Source: Diplosphaera chodatii (taxonomy: Eukaryota > Chlorophyta > Trebouxiophyceae > Prasiolales > Stichococcaceae). Taken from it: 64,000 bases of DNA. A program made the position numbers and the translations under genes. Below the pieces are notes generated by a model. That model saw nothing but the letters and a program-made list of their open reading frames with translations. It searched no databases and was not told where the DNA came from. The stretch covers positions 2,294,001 to 2,358,000 of the forward strand of contig JAALGY010000033.1 of NCBI GenBank assembly GCA_032358165.1, written 5' to 3'. Shown piece after piece: positions 10,508 to 27,246 of this stretch (position 1 is its first letter; every line of letters begins with the position of its first letter).

Positions 10508-13500
10508 ATGTGCAGGCGCCAGGTGTCGCCGCTGCTACGCCAATATGTGGCCCCATGGCTGCCTGGCTTGGCAACCATACTGGTTGCAGGTGAGCGTGAC
10601 GCTGTTGTGGTGCTGCCGCATCTGCTTTGACCCGGGGTCGCATGTGATGTTCAGCAACAGGTCGCTCTGCGCAGACAGGCAGCGGCGTGTCAGTCGTGCA
10701 CACGGCATTGCCAAGTGGTAAGGTAGCATGTGTGCGCTGTCCCTGCAGCGTCCTTGCTGGGACAGGCAGCGGCACAGCCGCAGCAGTTCATCCCAGCGGC
10801 CCCAGGCGCTCCGCCGTGCCCTGGATCTGGCCTGCAGCCGCTGACCAACCTGTCGCTCACAGACACGCTGGCACCAAACTGCCAGCTGTCCTTTGTTGTC
10901 GCCAAAGCGGCGCTGCAGGGCACGCCCTGCGACTACGCAAGCACCAGCAATGGCAGGTGAACATCCTGTACCATGAGGCGGCCAAAATGCAGTGCGACTT
11001 CACAAACAGCTACTAGCGTCCGAGCGCACAGCGCTCGTCTCATGACTCCCGTGGTCTGTGCAGTTGGCTGCAAGTGGAGGTCTGGGACAGTGTCGAGGTG
11101 GCGAAGCAGAACGACAGCGACGCTGCGTCTGGCGGGGCGCCGCGTGCGGACCCGTTGCTGCTCGTGGCGCGCGGCACCCAGCCCCGGGTGAGCGGCCCTC
11201 CCGCTCTCGGCGTCGCCATGTGTCTGGTTCTGAAGGGGAGGCAGCATCGCATGTCAGTGCTGCTGCAGCATCCGCCTGAGGTCTGACGTGGCGGGGGTGT
11301 AGACAAATCCACCAAAGATAGGTTCCGTGCGTGCGCGACATGTACATGTGCCGTTTCATGCTGCAGGCAACCTACAGCCAGCAGGCCCTGTGGCAGTACG
11401 ACCCGCCGGCCACGGCGGTCGACCCGCAGGGCGCCCTGCTGCTGTCGCCGTACCAGCTGGTGTCGGTTCCCGCCGACGCCAAGTCGGTCTCGCCGCGGGA
11501 CAGCCGCTGGTACATCACCCTGCAAAACGTGGCGCTGTGGATGAACGAGCCGCTGCGCTTCCACATGCGGGTGCGGAACCGTGTAAGGGTTGACCGTGTG
11601 TTAGCCTCGCCCAGCTTCCAACAATATTGCTGGGGCCCAGTGTGAAACCTGTCGAAAGTTTGACGCAGCAACTGTTGAGCAGCAGTCGATGCGCGCAGGT
11701 GTCATGTCATGCGGAGCGGGCCTGCCCTGCGCCCGTGCTGCAGGCAGGTAAACTGCCGGGGCCGCAGTGCTCGGGCCATGGCACCTGCGCGGCGCCGTCT
11801 GCAGCCTTCCTCCGGGCGGCGCGGCTGGGCAACGCCGCAGCGGCCGGCAACGGCTCCAGCATCAGCGCCAACGACCCGCTGGACAGCCGCGCCAATGTGA
11901 CGCAGCGCGACACCGCCAGCGGCGGCGGGAGTGCGGGTGCTGCTGGCGACGATGGCACAGGTGCCCCTCGCTCGCACGCCTTCCGGGTTGCAGCTGTTGC
12001 AGACGGGGGGAGGCGGCGTGGTGCTGGCGTGCCGAGGTTGCTGTGCAGTTCACTGGATGAGTGAGGTGTTTGACAGATGCGAGGCTGTGCGCAGGTCGCC
12101 GGAGCGATGCCAGCGGCGCTGTGCTGGCTGGGGCCAAGCCGGTGCCGGTGCCGCCGCGCGTGTGCACCTGCCAGGCGGGCTACGGCGACGTGGGTTGCAA
12201 CGTGCCGGTGCCGACGCTGGCGCAGGGCCAGATCGTGTCCCGCGTCGTGTCCACCGGCGGCTGGGCCTTCGCCCAGCTCGAGGTTCGGCCCCAGCAGCTT
12301 CCCACTTGTACTGCATGCACAGGCAATACTATGCTCCGTACTGCAAATCACCAGAGGTGCGACTGCCAAATTCCCTCAGCTGACGGACCCTGCTGTTGCG
12401 GCCCTGCTCGCAGCTGCCCAGCGGGGTCGGGAGCCTGCTGGTGGAGATGAACCGCACCAGCGGCGACCCTGTGCTGTTTGTTGAGCCGGCGGCGGCCGGC
12501 TTCCAGGCGGGCGCCCTGCCCACGGTGAGTTGTAGCCTAATTTTGCACTGTTCCTGCACCAGACGGAATTTTGCCGCTCAAGAACCTGCAATCGATTGTG
12601 CGCCACTGACGGTGCAGGTGCTCGACTACGAGAACTTCACAGACAGCGTGTCGTTTCGCGAGCGCCTGAACCAGCACTCGCGCATACTGCGCTCCCCGCC
12701 AGCCGGCAGGTGAGGGCTGTCCGGCTGCTCGCAGGCTGCATGGGGTGTGTGGCTGTCCTTGATGTTGTCGATGTGGTGGCCATAACATATGTCTGCTGGC
12801 GATGACGGCTGGCTTTGTCCTTTTGCAGGGTGTACATCGCCGTGTACAACAACGACGTGTACCTGCAGGAGAACGCGCACGTGTCGCTCCAGGCCCGGTG
12901 GTCGGCCCTGGGCGCCGCCCCGCTGTGCGCCAGCAACTGCTCGTCCAATGGCGTGTGCACCGCGCCGGCCACCTGCAAATGCTTCCAGGGTGAGCTGTCG
13001 TGTTGTCCGCAATGGCAACGACTCTGCCACAGACCCGACAGAACGCTTGGATGTGCTGCCTGCATCGGTCGATGGACTCCGAGGCGTGCAGTGTTGCGAT
13101 GCGACGGGGCTGAGGCCCGCACCCCGGCGCCGCAGGGTTCATGGGGCCGCGGTGCGAGGGGCGCGTGGCGCCGCTGGTGCTGGAGGGGGGGGTGGGCGGC
13201 ACCGTGGACCGGGGCGCCTGGGCCTACCTCAGCCTCGCGCTGGGCGACGGCGACAGGGCGTGGCAGAAGGTGCGCCGCAGCGGCGGCCGGCAGTCGCACC
13301 TGCTGTGCCTGCCTGCGGGCCGGCCGACTCAGGCCGTGGCTGCCTGCACCTACCCGCCGTGATGTCGGATCCATCATCATATGGGCTCTGCCCGTGCACC
13401 TGCAGCGCATGAGGCGTGTTGCTCCTGCTCGGCGCTGGCGATGCCTGATGCGCTGTGGTGTGCAGAATGGGCTGGAGGTGCGCTTCCTGGCGAGCGGCGG

Positions 13501-15921
13501 CCACCCGGTGCTGCTGGCGCAGCGCAGCGGCTACCCCACGCTCCTGCACAACGACTTCCTGTTCAGGTGCCCGGTCCAGCTGCCAAGCTGCGCTGCACCC
13601 ACACCCATGTGACTGAGACAGCTTGATACTTGGCAGAGCCCATTTGCTGTCCTCGTTGGCAGCATGTCTGTGGCGCTTGAAGTGTGCAAGCAGCCGTGGT
13701 TGACATCTGCTGCTGATCCACCTGCACAGGTCCAGGGACGATGTATATGGTGAGCAGCTGTTCCGGGTCGAAAAGGAAGACCTGCAGATAGGCAACTACA
13801 CCATCGGCATCTTCAACATGGACTACTTCGTACATCAGACATTCTCGTACCAGCTTGTGGTGCGCGCTGTGCATGGCAACACCCATGTGCCTGTTGTACC
13901 TACCTACGCAGTGACTCTTCGTCTTGACCTGTTCATCTGCGCCATGCCCTGCACGACATGCCAGGTGTCTGCGTGACGGCCACATGGTGCCGCGGGTCCC
14001 CCTGAGAACGCATGTGTCGGCGGCAGGTGGAGGCCGCGCCGGGCCACAAGTTCAGCCTGACGCCCTACTTCAGCATCATCATCGGCGTCACGCTGTCGGT
14101 GCTGCTGTGCCTGCTGCTCAGCTTCGTGAAGCGGGGCGTGCGCAACCGCCGGCTGAGGTACGCCGCGCCCCCGCCGCGCAGCGTTGGCCATCGCCGCTCC
14201 TGCACGCCAAGCTTTGGCGGTTCATGGACAGATTATGTCGCCACACGGCCTCCCAGTCCCTGCAGTGTTCAGCAGTCCGTCGATCACCGGCCCAGCATGT
14301 AGTTGAGCGCACTGCTTTGATGCGGCAGGCGGGACAGGGCAGCCATGGTGCAGATGGGGCCCCGGCCGCACCGGGACCGCGGCGTGGGCGTGGCCCTGAT
14401 AGAGTCCCTCCCCACCCACGAGTACAAGGCCTCGGCGGCAGTGATGCAGCCGCAGGCGGGCGTGCCCGTCCAGGTGGCGCTCAGGTGTGTGCACACAGCG
14501 GCCGAGATGCCTCTCCTACCTGAATGTGGGCGCACCTCACCTGCGCTTCCGCTGACTGCTAGTGCTTGCACCACATGCTGCCAGCGAGCACAAGGCACTG
14601 CTTTGACACTGTGTCCACGCTGGCGTCCCCTGGCCCCCCGTGCAGCGGGCTGGCCGGCGCGGCGGTGCCGGGGGAGCAGACCACGGGCGCCGCCTACAAC
14701 GAGTGCACCGTGTGCCTGGCGGAGTACGAGGACGGCGACACGCTGCGCACGCTGCCCTGCGGCCACTTCTTCCACGCCGCCAAGTGCATCGACCGCTGGC
14801 TGCTGTCGCACTCGTCCTGCCCCATGTGAGGCGCACACCCGCATCCCCTGCAGTACTGGTTGCACTTGTGCCACCTATATGCCTTCATGACCGGCCATCA
14901 ATGTCTTGAGCCTGCCTTGGCAGGTTGTATCTGAAGGACTTACCTGATCGTGCTGCTGACCCATGGCCGCAGTTGCCGGGCACCTATTGTGCCAGAGCCG
15001 CCCAGTGGATTTGACACGGCTGTACAGGTGAGAACACGGCTGCAGGATACATCTTTACGTGCTTCATGCCATGCGCGATCCTGCCCGCCCTGACAGTGCC
15101 TGATGGTTCATACAAGCATGCAAATTGAAGTGGCCTGCGTGCACGTTGCAGGTGACGTCAGTCACAGAGCCCAGCGGCACCGCGGGCAGCAGCTCCCGCC
15201 GCAGCAGCCTGGTCCGCAGCAGCCAGGCGTCTGTGCGCAGCGGCAGCTCCAGCAGCAGCGGCACGGCCGCGGTTCCAATGTCCCCGCACGTGCGACTTGC
15301 TGTGCTCTCAGCGGCGTGCTCTGCACAGGACCTGTAGCCTGAGCCAGGGCTGCGAGTGGCTGCTACGACGCAGGCGTCTGCCCAGCTGTGGGGCCTTGTT
15401 CACCTGGTCGATGTGGTGTGCAGGGGGCCCCTCCCCCCAGCCGCGCCGAGATCCGGGAGGGCGCTGAGCAGGCGCTGCAGCAGCACCTGCAGCAGCAGCG
15501 GCGCGGGGAGGCGGGCGCGCCCCGCCAGCAGCTGCAGCAGCACAGCGGGCAGCCGCCAGCGCAGGCCGCGCTCACGCTGCCGCCCCGCAGCCTGTCGGAC
15601 ACCGCAGCAGCCCGCAGCGAGTTGGCCATGCATGCCGTGCAGCGCAGCCCGGTCTGCGTACCGCAGCCCCGCGCGTTCGACAGGCAATGGGGCGAACACC
15701 CTGTGCAGCTTGCAGGCAGGCACACTGTGGCAGCAGGGGCAAGCACGGCGGCCTCACAACAGCAGCCGCCCTTAGCACCAGGGACGCAGCGGCAGCAGCG
15801 GCCGCCGTCGCCGCCCCCCCCAGTGTCGCCTTCCTCTGACACTGAGGAGAGCCAGCCACGGCCAAGAGGGTTTTTGGCATGGGCTGGCCGTGTTGGCGGG
15901 CTGCGCACTGGCTGGGTTTAG
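10508..15921 (+). CDS. Transmembrane RING-H2 protein with EGF-like ectodomain (putative E3 ubiquitin ligase)
   Basis: Eighteen exons in agreeing phase give about 988 aa: 10508-10589, 10749-10956, 11064-11187, 11367-11582, 11699-11960, 12095-12282, 12414-12524, 12618-12709, 12829-12989, 13136-13269, 13466-13566, 13730-13859, 14027-14157, 14329-14484, 14646-14825, 14973-15027, 15152-15289, 15424-15921. Order: signal peptide (hydrophobic core [20 protein letters not shown]); large ectodomain; EGF-like cysteine clusters (CSGHGTC, later [24 protein letters not shown], then [13 protein letters not shown]); one membrane segment around [19 protein letters not shown] followed by [10 protein letters not shown] (stop-transfer); cytoplasmic RING-H2 with [27 protein letters not shown] and SCPICRAPI; Ser- and Gln-rich tail. 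RING-H2 domains recruit E2 enzymes; the ectodomain suggests ubiquitination linked to a surface or luminal ligand. The ICRAPI motif is completed only by splicing 14825 to 14973, which supports the model. The last exon is low complexity and less certain. Confidence 0.85.
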
Positions 15922-16226
15922 CACTCATGTAGGTGGTCATCTCTATTGTGGATTAGTCATGGAGTGGTGCAGCAAGGGTACACTAGCAGGCGTGGGGTTC
16001 CGGACCAATTTTTCATGGGATATTCTCATTGATACGTCCACTACAGAAACTGGTGTCGGCTTCATTGCAGCACAAAGCTTTCGTGACATGCAAGTTGAGC
16101 CCCATGTTACGATAGGCATGGCGAGGCTTGTACAAGCTAACTGGTGTAATTGCGGCTGCGCTCCCCAAATCTGCTGTCAGCGGAAAGCTGCACTATGCCC
16201 TCGGTACTTCGTGTGCACTTGCGGCT
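15922..16226. other. Short convergent intergenic region
   Basis: Lies between the stop codons of the RING-H2 gene (+) and PSF3 (-), so it should hold both 3' UTRs. A TGTAA pentamer at 16145-16149 matches the green-algal polyadenylation signal but also occurs by chance. Confidence 0.4.
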
Positions 16227-17752
16227 TCACTTGGGGACGGGTGCCAGGCCGGCGGCGCCCGGCTTCCGCTTGACCGGCCGCGGCCTCGAGGACAGCAGCT
16301 CGGAGTTGCGCCACCGCTCGGTGGCGGCTGACGCTGCTCGTGATGCCTGCATGTCGACCGCAATCCATCAGCCTGGTCATATGTGCACGACGGTCCGCAT
16401 CCAAAGGGATTCAACAAGGAGCATCACCTCCCACACCCCTTCCATCGCATGACACACCAGGCAACGGAGCACCTGAAACAGGGCATTCTCCTCCATGCTC
16501 AAGCGCTGCGACATCTCCACCGCATTTGTGGCGGCGTCGCCCCTGGCGTAGCCCTTGATCAGCAGCTCCTGGGTGGGTCACATCACCAAGCGATGGTGGG
16601 CACGCCGTCAAACATGGTGTGTCCATGCCAACGTGGACAGCAACCAAGGTGCACATGAAATGCAAGTGTTGCCTGAGTCAGCAGGCAGCGGCCGTTGGAA
16701 CGTCACATGCAACATAGCGGAGCGGGACGTATTGGGGTGAGCACCTTGTAGCGCTCCTGGAATGTCTGCGCCACGAAGCTGGGCAGGCTGTCCTCGAGGG
16801 GCCCGGAGGTGGCCTCGGCGCCGGCTGCTGCCGCCGCTGCATGCACCTACGTGTGGCAACTTGACCCCTTGACATGCTACTGGCAACATAACATGCTTAG
16901 ACCGCCATCGGTGGCAATGCAGAGGAACGGGCGGAGTCTTTGCAGCAGCCAGTGGTGAGCCTCTGGTAGAAACGACGCTGGCTTCAGTGCAACATGGCGG
17001 CATCTGTAGGAGGCCTTAGCCGGCAAGCGCGAAGGTCACCTAGCACTGTAGAGGTTCTACGATGCACTGCGACACAGAGCAAGGAGAACTCGCGGCACCT
17101 GGACGAGGGCTTCGGCCACGTCGTAGTAGAAGGGGCCGGCGGTGCGGAGGTCCTCCATCTGCGCACCCGCCCGCAGCCGCCGCCGCATGGCCTCCCCATA
17201 GCAGGACGGCGTGCTGCACACAAGCACGTGTGGCTCTACCTCTTGCTCTCACATGTAAGCACAGGACTGACAAGTGCCTGGCGGCAGCAGCCACATGCTA
17301 CAGGGGTGATCGAGTGCACCACGAGCAGCTGGCTGAGCTGTGAGGGCGGGTGGATCTGCCCGAACGACGCACTGCACGGACACGAAGCCGCGGGTGGCCA
17401 GGTTGTGGACCATCCACAGCGGCAGCTCCAGCCGGGTGCCCGCCGCCACGTCGTCCTCGTCCGCCCCCGGATCCAGCGCCCGCCCCAACCCTGCAGCACA
17501 GGCAGGGCCTACCGCTTGATCATCGTGGGAGGATGCACCGGGTGCAACTGGCACATTGTTGGCACCATGCAGCTGATGCGTACAGGCAGCACGTAATCTA
17601 TGGCACCACTTCATGCTGTCAACCATACTTTCAGATGCCCTGTCCAGTGTGCGAGCCTCAGCGGTCGTACCTGTGGCTGTGACTCTGAACGTCACAGGCA
17701 CCCGGCTCTCCTGTGCGATGATCGTGTCCACGTCTGTGTAGCCGCTCTGCAT
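16227..17752 (-). CDS. PSF3: GINS complex subunit PSF3
   Basis: PSF3 is one of four GINS subunits; with CDC45 and MCM2-7 it forms the CMG replicative helicase in the nucleus. Six exons (transcription order): 17671-17752, 17373-17490, 17099-17213, 16745-16846, 16473-16568, 16227-16346, giving 210 aa, within the usual 190-216 aa. Family landmarks in order: start MQSGYTDVDTIIAQE, the conserved LELPLWMVHNLATRGFVSV, a CYG...DLRTAGPFYYDVAEALV segment, FVAQTFQERYKELLIKGYAR, LSMEENALFQ, and a basic C terminus VKRKPGAAG. All junction phases agree and end at a TGA. The gene follows RPC9 on the same strand with 222 nt between them. Nothing looks broken. Confidence 0.93.
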
Positions 17753-17974
17753 GGAGGTCGCTGCCCTGACGTGCCTGCTGCACGGCACCCTGCACAGGCA
17801 GCTCAGCACGCTGTGCACAGCCGTGCAGGGCCTCCTGGGGTGTGTACAGTGCAGGCCTCCAATCCTGGGCTGACATTCGGCGAACGTGCTCCAGGTGCCC
17901 AGCAGCAGGGGTGCCCACCTGCGGCGCAGGGCTGCCCGCAGCGCATGCGGCGATGCTGGCTACTTCCTGAAGTT

Positions 17975-18748
17975 TCACTCCCCTCCCCGCAGGTTTGCTT
18001 GCACCGCCTCCAGCAGCTGCTGGATGCCGTCTTCACCCAACCTCTCCTCGCACTCCTCCACGATCTGCAAAGGGGCCTGATCTCGTGATGTCCCTCGAAC
18101 ACAACCTGTTACTCATCCTGCCTCCCTCAAGTCACCCACAAGCTGCTGTTGTTTCCAAGCTGGCCTGCCCAGTAGTCTATGGACACCAATTGACACCAGA
18201 GCCTGACTGAGTCCCGGAGTATTGATACAAGGAATGCACTAGCCCACTGCAGGCCGCACCAGGTGGATGTCTACCAGCGCCACCGGCTTCAGGTCAACCA
18301 GCTGCAGCAGCTCCGACTTCAATAGACCCAGCGGCTGCACGGCGCAGCAGAACAACATTGACACTGAAGCTGCGTGCCGAACGGCATGTGCTTGCACTGG
18401 CTACACGTGCTGTTTTGTACCTTGACGGCCTCAACGAAGCCCTCGATCTGCGCACGGCTGGCGGGTGCGCTGTGCTCCTCAAGGTATTGCAGCACCTGCG
18501 GTGGGGCGCCGGCACGTCGCAGCAGGCCATGCGCCGTATACAGTGGTGCCGTGCATCGCCACCCGCATGTGTCCAGCCCGCTCAGCCATATGGTAGAGCA
18601 CCAAGGTCACTTGGCAGATCGCAGAAGGGGCTGAGTCACCTGAACAATGGATGAAGGGATGCTGCCGTCCTGCTGTGCGGCGGCAACCTCCTCCTGGAGC
18701 ACGACTCGCACCTCGTCTTTCGTCAGTAGCTTGGCTTGAGTGTCCAGC
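17975..18748 (-). CDS. RPC9: RNA polymerase III subunit RPC9 (CRCP/Rpc17), first exon unresolved
   Basis: Rpb4-like subunit of RNA polymerase III; it pairs with RPC8 in the stalk and takes part in initiation at tRNA and 5S genes. Resolved exons (transcription order): 18640-18748, 18421-18495, 18260-18334, 17975-18064. They encode LDTQAKLLTKDEVRVVLQEE, then VLQYLEEHSAPASRAQIEGF, LLKSELLQLVDLKPVALVDI, and IVEECEERLGEDGIQQLLEA, ending at TGA. This matches the HRDC-like fold of human CRCP (LLTDYEV..., then AVEIQLMVEESEERLTEEQI). The homologues begin only a few residues before LDTQ, so a tiny first exon carrying the ATG must lie upstream. The in-frame extension to 18789 starts with GTG, not ATG, so I stop the model at the 18748 acceptor. 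Length so far is about 115 aa. Confidence 0.85.
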
Positions 18749-18789
18749 CTGTCACATACAGACGCAGCAATCAGCTGAAAGGGGACCAC

Positions 18790-19503
18790 AGCCAGGGTTG
18801 CTGCAGTAGCTGCGGCGGCAGACCAGCAAACGACATCCTGCTACGGAATGACGACTGCAGTCAACAGGGGTTCAAGTCCCTCTTGTCGGTAGCATACAGA
18901 TCATGTCCTTCTTGTGAATGCAGCCATGTGGGCTGGGGTCTCACACTCTCATCAGCTGATGCCACTAAGTCAGATGGCTTGGGGAGCAGGAGCTGTTTAT
19001 GAGACGAACTGCAAGAGAGCCCGCGATGAGGTGCAGGACGCTGCTTCTCAGCAGTGCGATGCCAAGGATGCAAGTGTGTTGTGTATGTATCAGAGAGACG
19101 GAGAGAGAGAGAGAGAGAGAGAGGGAAGTAGGTTGAGGATTCCCAAGGGGGTGCGTCGGCAGTGATTGGCCCATTTGAATTTGAATCAATTGGCCGCTGG
19201 TGTGCTGGGTGCCATGACCCTTCAACCTTCTGTATATCCACCGGGGAGCTCCATTTATCGTGGTGTGCACAGGAGACAAGGTGTGCACAGGACTTCCGCT
19301 GCCATCCCTCTCTCTACTTCCGCACACACTCAAAACACTAGCCTTCAATACGCTTTCCGCTGAATGGTGCAAGTGACAAACAGGTGCGCCGAAGTGCCTC
19401 ATAACACTCGTGCTGCTTTGCACACGGCACACCTCTGCAGGCTGCACATGTCTCGGTCCCCCTGGTCTGTATCGCAATAGGCTGCACGTGCAGTGCCAGT
19501 GGG
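18790..19503. other. Intergenic region with GA microsatellite
   Basis: Should contain the missing first exon and promoter of RPC9 and the 3' UTR of the glycosyltransferase gene. It holds a GA dinucleotide run (19101-19123) and a direct repeat of GTGTGCACAGGA near 19263 and 19281. No other gene is supported. Confidence 0.5.
19101..19123. repeat. (GA)n microsatellite
   Basis: An uninterrupted run of 11.5 GA units, flanked by further GAGA-like bases from about 19092. Confidence 0.95.
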
Positions 19504-22139
19504 TCACTGGGGTGGCGGGCGCCGCCGCCGCCGCGACAGGAATGATGCGAAGAACACCGCCACAAATGCCATTGTGAAGAAGTGCGTGCGCATGAAGCTG
19601 GCGAATGCCACGATGGGGTTCGGCCCCGACGCCTCGCTGGTAGACATCGCCAGGCGCTGACTGATGATGCTGCTGCTGCCGCTGCTGGTGCTGGTGCTGC
19701 CGCTGCCTCCCCCGCTCTCAGCTCCGCTGGATGTGCTGCCCGCCCGGGGCCCTGGGTCTGTTGGGTTGATGGATTCGCCCTTGCTGCCGCCCTGCCCGCA
19801 GCCCAAGATCCCCAGCGCCATGCGGTTCGAGAAGCCGAAGGTCTTCACCAGCTCCGTGTTGCATTCGTACATTTGCTGCAGGTGGCATGGTCATCCATGG
19901 TGAACGCTGCCCTTCGGGTCATCCTCGTGCCCCAAATGGGATGGTGAGCAGGGCGTCAATGCTGCCATGTGGCTATCAGGTGGCAGACTAGCGACACCAA
20001 CAAATGCGCCTGCCTGCACACTGACGGAGCCCACCTCGCGTGAGTTGCGGAAGCCGTTGCAGAAGGAGCACTCTGAGAAGCGTTTGAGGAAGGGCAGCTT
20101 CCCCTGCAGGCCGTGCGCCCAGGCACAGTTGATGCAGTACTCCATCTCAAATTCGACGTGAGCCAGCCTCTCCGGAGTCTGCAGCAGGTGTGCCACAGCA
20201 TTCTGCTCGTACAGCAGCGGCTCCCAGGTCTTCAGAGATGTCCGCAGCATTGCCTGCAAATTGGGACATCTGCCCCTTGCAAACACTCACGGCACACATT
20301 GAAACAACACGGCATGCAGGATTGCATTTTGTGAAGTTTATGCAGATCAAGCACGGCTTCAGGCTTACTTGTTTGGCATCGTCACCAAGGAATGCCAAGG
20401 CCTCATCCACAAATGCACGTGACCAGTCCGAGTTGCGGAGCAGCATCACGCCTGTATCTAGCCCTGCATGCAAATGTGATTGCCAGGTGACGATGACTGA
20501 TGATCTGCATGCACCAGCCCATGACGGCGAGCCACGCAGCATGCAAGCTCGGCATGCGCACACACCTTGCTGGCGGTCCTTGTGGCTGACGGACAGCAGC
20601 TTCTGGTACGCATCCTCGCGCACGAGCTTGGAAGAGCCCCAGAGGACCAGGTCCTTGCCTTCGTATTTGGTGAACGGCATCTTGAAGCCCATCTCGTCAC
20701 ACAGCACGTCCTGGTCAGCGAACAAGACCCAACCCGCGCGCGCAGGTGGGATGTCTGCCAATGCCTGGGTGGCAGTGCAATCATGTAAAGACTGGCGCGC
20801 TTTTCTGGCTGCCAGACCGTCAGGTCTTCGTGATGGCAGATGTAAGTTGAAGCGAGCTCGCATAGCTTAGCGTGCAGCAAGTGCAGCAGTCTCACCTGCT
20901 TGATGACTTGCAGGCGGTACCAGGTGCCAGGTGTTGTCTGGTTCCTGACCACTGGGTGCGAGTGAAACTCGTACGAGTGCAAGCGGGCATAGTCATGCTT
21001 GTTGATGAACGCCTGTCACATGTCAGCAGCAAAGACATCAGGCTTGGGCAACGTCCTCCACTACATCTGCTCCTGCTCTCAATACGCCACATCTGCCTGA
21101 TGTGCACCTGCTTCAGGGAGGTCAGCCCGTACGCAAGCGGGCACCGCCGCGTGGTTATGGGCGCAACCACCGCCACCCGCTTTTCTGGCGGAACAGGCCT
21201 GGACGGGCCGCTGGCTGCGGGATGGCACACTACCAGTCAGCAACGAGCAGAAGATCACACAATTTGGACTCGCAATGCGTTGGCATGTCTGTGCCGAAAG
21301 TGCTGTCCTGTGAAGGTTGCGTCCTGCATCACACCTCCATCGTAGCCGGCCACAAAGCGTGCGGCCTTCCACCCGACCGGCGGCTCAACCGGAAATCTGA
21401 TGGCCTGCTTCTGCAGCTGGCAAGCGTGCACCGGCACCGGCAGCTGCTGCTCCGTCTCGCACCCACCAGCATCATTGCACCAGAACCAGGCGTTACACGC
21501 CTTGAGCTCCTTGCATGCAGCTGCGCATGCATCTGCACTGTCCAGGATGTTGGTCTCGCCTTTCACCAGCATCTTCGTCCTGTGCATGCACCGGCTGCAT
21601 GGTCAGCCATGGGCCAAACCCTTGCAGGTGTGGCACTGCTCCCATGCTTCTGCCATGCAACTGAGTGATAGCCTTGACAGTGCCACACACCTCTGTTTCA
21701 CGCCGCTTTCTGACACCTCACAGCCTTCAGGGTACATGACTGTACGCGACTGAGCCTTGACTTTGAGGTTGCGCAGCAGGTTATCTGGCCGCTGAGCCAG
21801 CAGTTTTTCTGCTTCAGCAAGCTTTTCCTCCGCCGATGGCGCCCCCTTGAACTCCTCGACCAGTAGCTGCCTGCCAGAGGGCTGGGTCCAGTCTGCTGCA
21901 TGCGGTGTCGGCTGCCATGATGTCGAGGTGCCGGACTGTTGGCCCATAGTGCGGCTGCTGTGCGCTGGCATTGCAGCCAGTAGGCACACCGCCAGGGCAT
22001 GCAAAACTCTTCGCAGCCTGTATGGCAGGAAGAAACGCAAAATCGGCGTCGTGCCGGAGGATTTGCTGTGCTGAGCATATATTGGTGTATGGCATGATCG
22101 CATGACCGACCATCGCCTGACATCTGTTCGCAGCCGCAT
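19504..22139 (-). CDS. GT34-like glycosyltransferase with N-terminal PAN/apple domain and C-terminal membrane segment
   Basis: Probable Golgi glycosyltransferase of the GMA12/MNN10 (GT34) type; the sugar and acceptor cannot be read from sequence. Eight exons (transcription order): 21691-22139, 21335-21579, 21108-21214, 20896-21012, 20566-20764, 20369-20463, 20035-20253, 19504-19875 (about 600 aa). The N terminus has a signal-anchor-like stretch (LRRVLHALAVCLLAAMPAHS). Then comes an apple-type cysteine motif (GCEV..., ETNILDSADACAAACKELKA, CNAWFWCNDAGGC). The catalytic part has VAVVAPITTRRCP, the DxD-like motif in GWVLFADQDVLCDEMG, KYEGKDLVLWGSS, LDTGVMLLRNSDWSRAFVDE and a Cys-rich NCAWAHG...CSFCNGF end. 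After a Ser/Gly linker the protein ends with a hydrophobic stretch (FFTMAFVAVFFASFL) and five arginines. An internal ATG at 22103 is an alternative start. Confidence 0.8.
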
Positions 22140-22723
22140 GGTCTGCCGGCAATGTCTGAATCTTTGCTACCTCCTGCACAGGCGTGCAGATCTACATAAG
22201 AAAACGTATTCGTTGCGTCATGCTTTCGATTGCACTGCCCACAGCCGGGACGCCGTGCTTGCATGAGGTAGCATCCGATTCACCTTGCTTGCATGGCTGC
22301 CTGTTCAAAGCTACATTGGCGCGTGTGACATCTGTCACGCTTTGGCTCCAGACATGGTACTGCTTCTACAAGCAATGTTCTGACGGACGGGGCGAGCCGC
22401 TGTTGCTGGCGGTACTCAGATGACCCTGGCTGTCAAGCCCATCAACATGAACAGGAACCTGCCAGAGTGCGGCAAATGCTTCCCTGCTCCGTAGACTGCT
22501 GCAGAGCAGCATGCAATATCCAACTGTTTGAGGGCGAGGATTGATCTCAGCTGTGGTCGGGAAGCGCGGCATGTCTGGCAATCACGCGACCAGCAGTGGT
22601 GGAAGCAGGCTGCTGGACGTGTTGCCGACTGGCTGGCAAGCAATATCTGGCGGCGTACCCGAACCGAATTCTTGCATGCAGGATGACTCTCAGATGTTCT
22701 GCTACCTACACAGGAGCAAGTGA
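22140..22723. other. Intergenic region
   Basis: Upstream region of the glycosyltransferase and 3' flank of the SNF2 gene. No supported exon, repeat or RNA gene. Confidence 0.5.

Positions 22724-27246
<4,523 letters not shown>

Noticed and set aside
12637..13410. 257-codon minus-strand frame
   Set aside because: Antisense to the EGF-like exons of the RING-H2 gene; low-complexity, no motif.
16145..16149. TGTAA as proof of poly(A) sites
   Set aside because: The pentamer is expected often by chance, and most genes here lack one at the expected distance, so it is noted only as weak support.
18749..18789. Extension of RPC9 to a start at 18789
   Set aside because: The codon there is GTG and the added residues do not match the family; a separate small first exon is more likely.
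19260..19292. Direct repeat GTGTGCACAGGA as a possible target-site duplication
   Set aside because: The copies are only about 6 nt apart with no element between them; probably simple local duplication.
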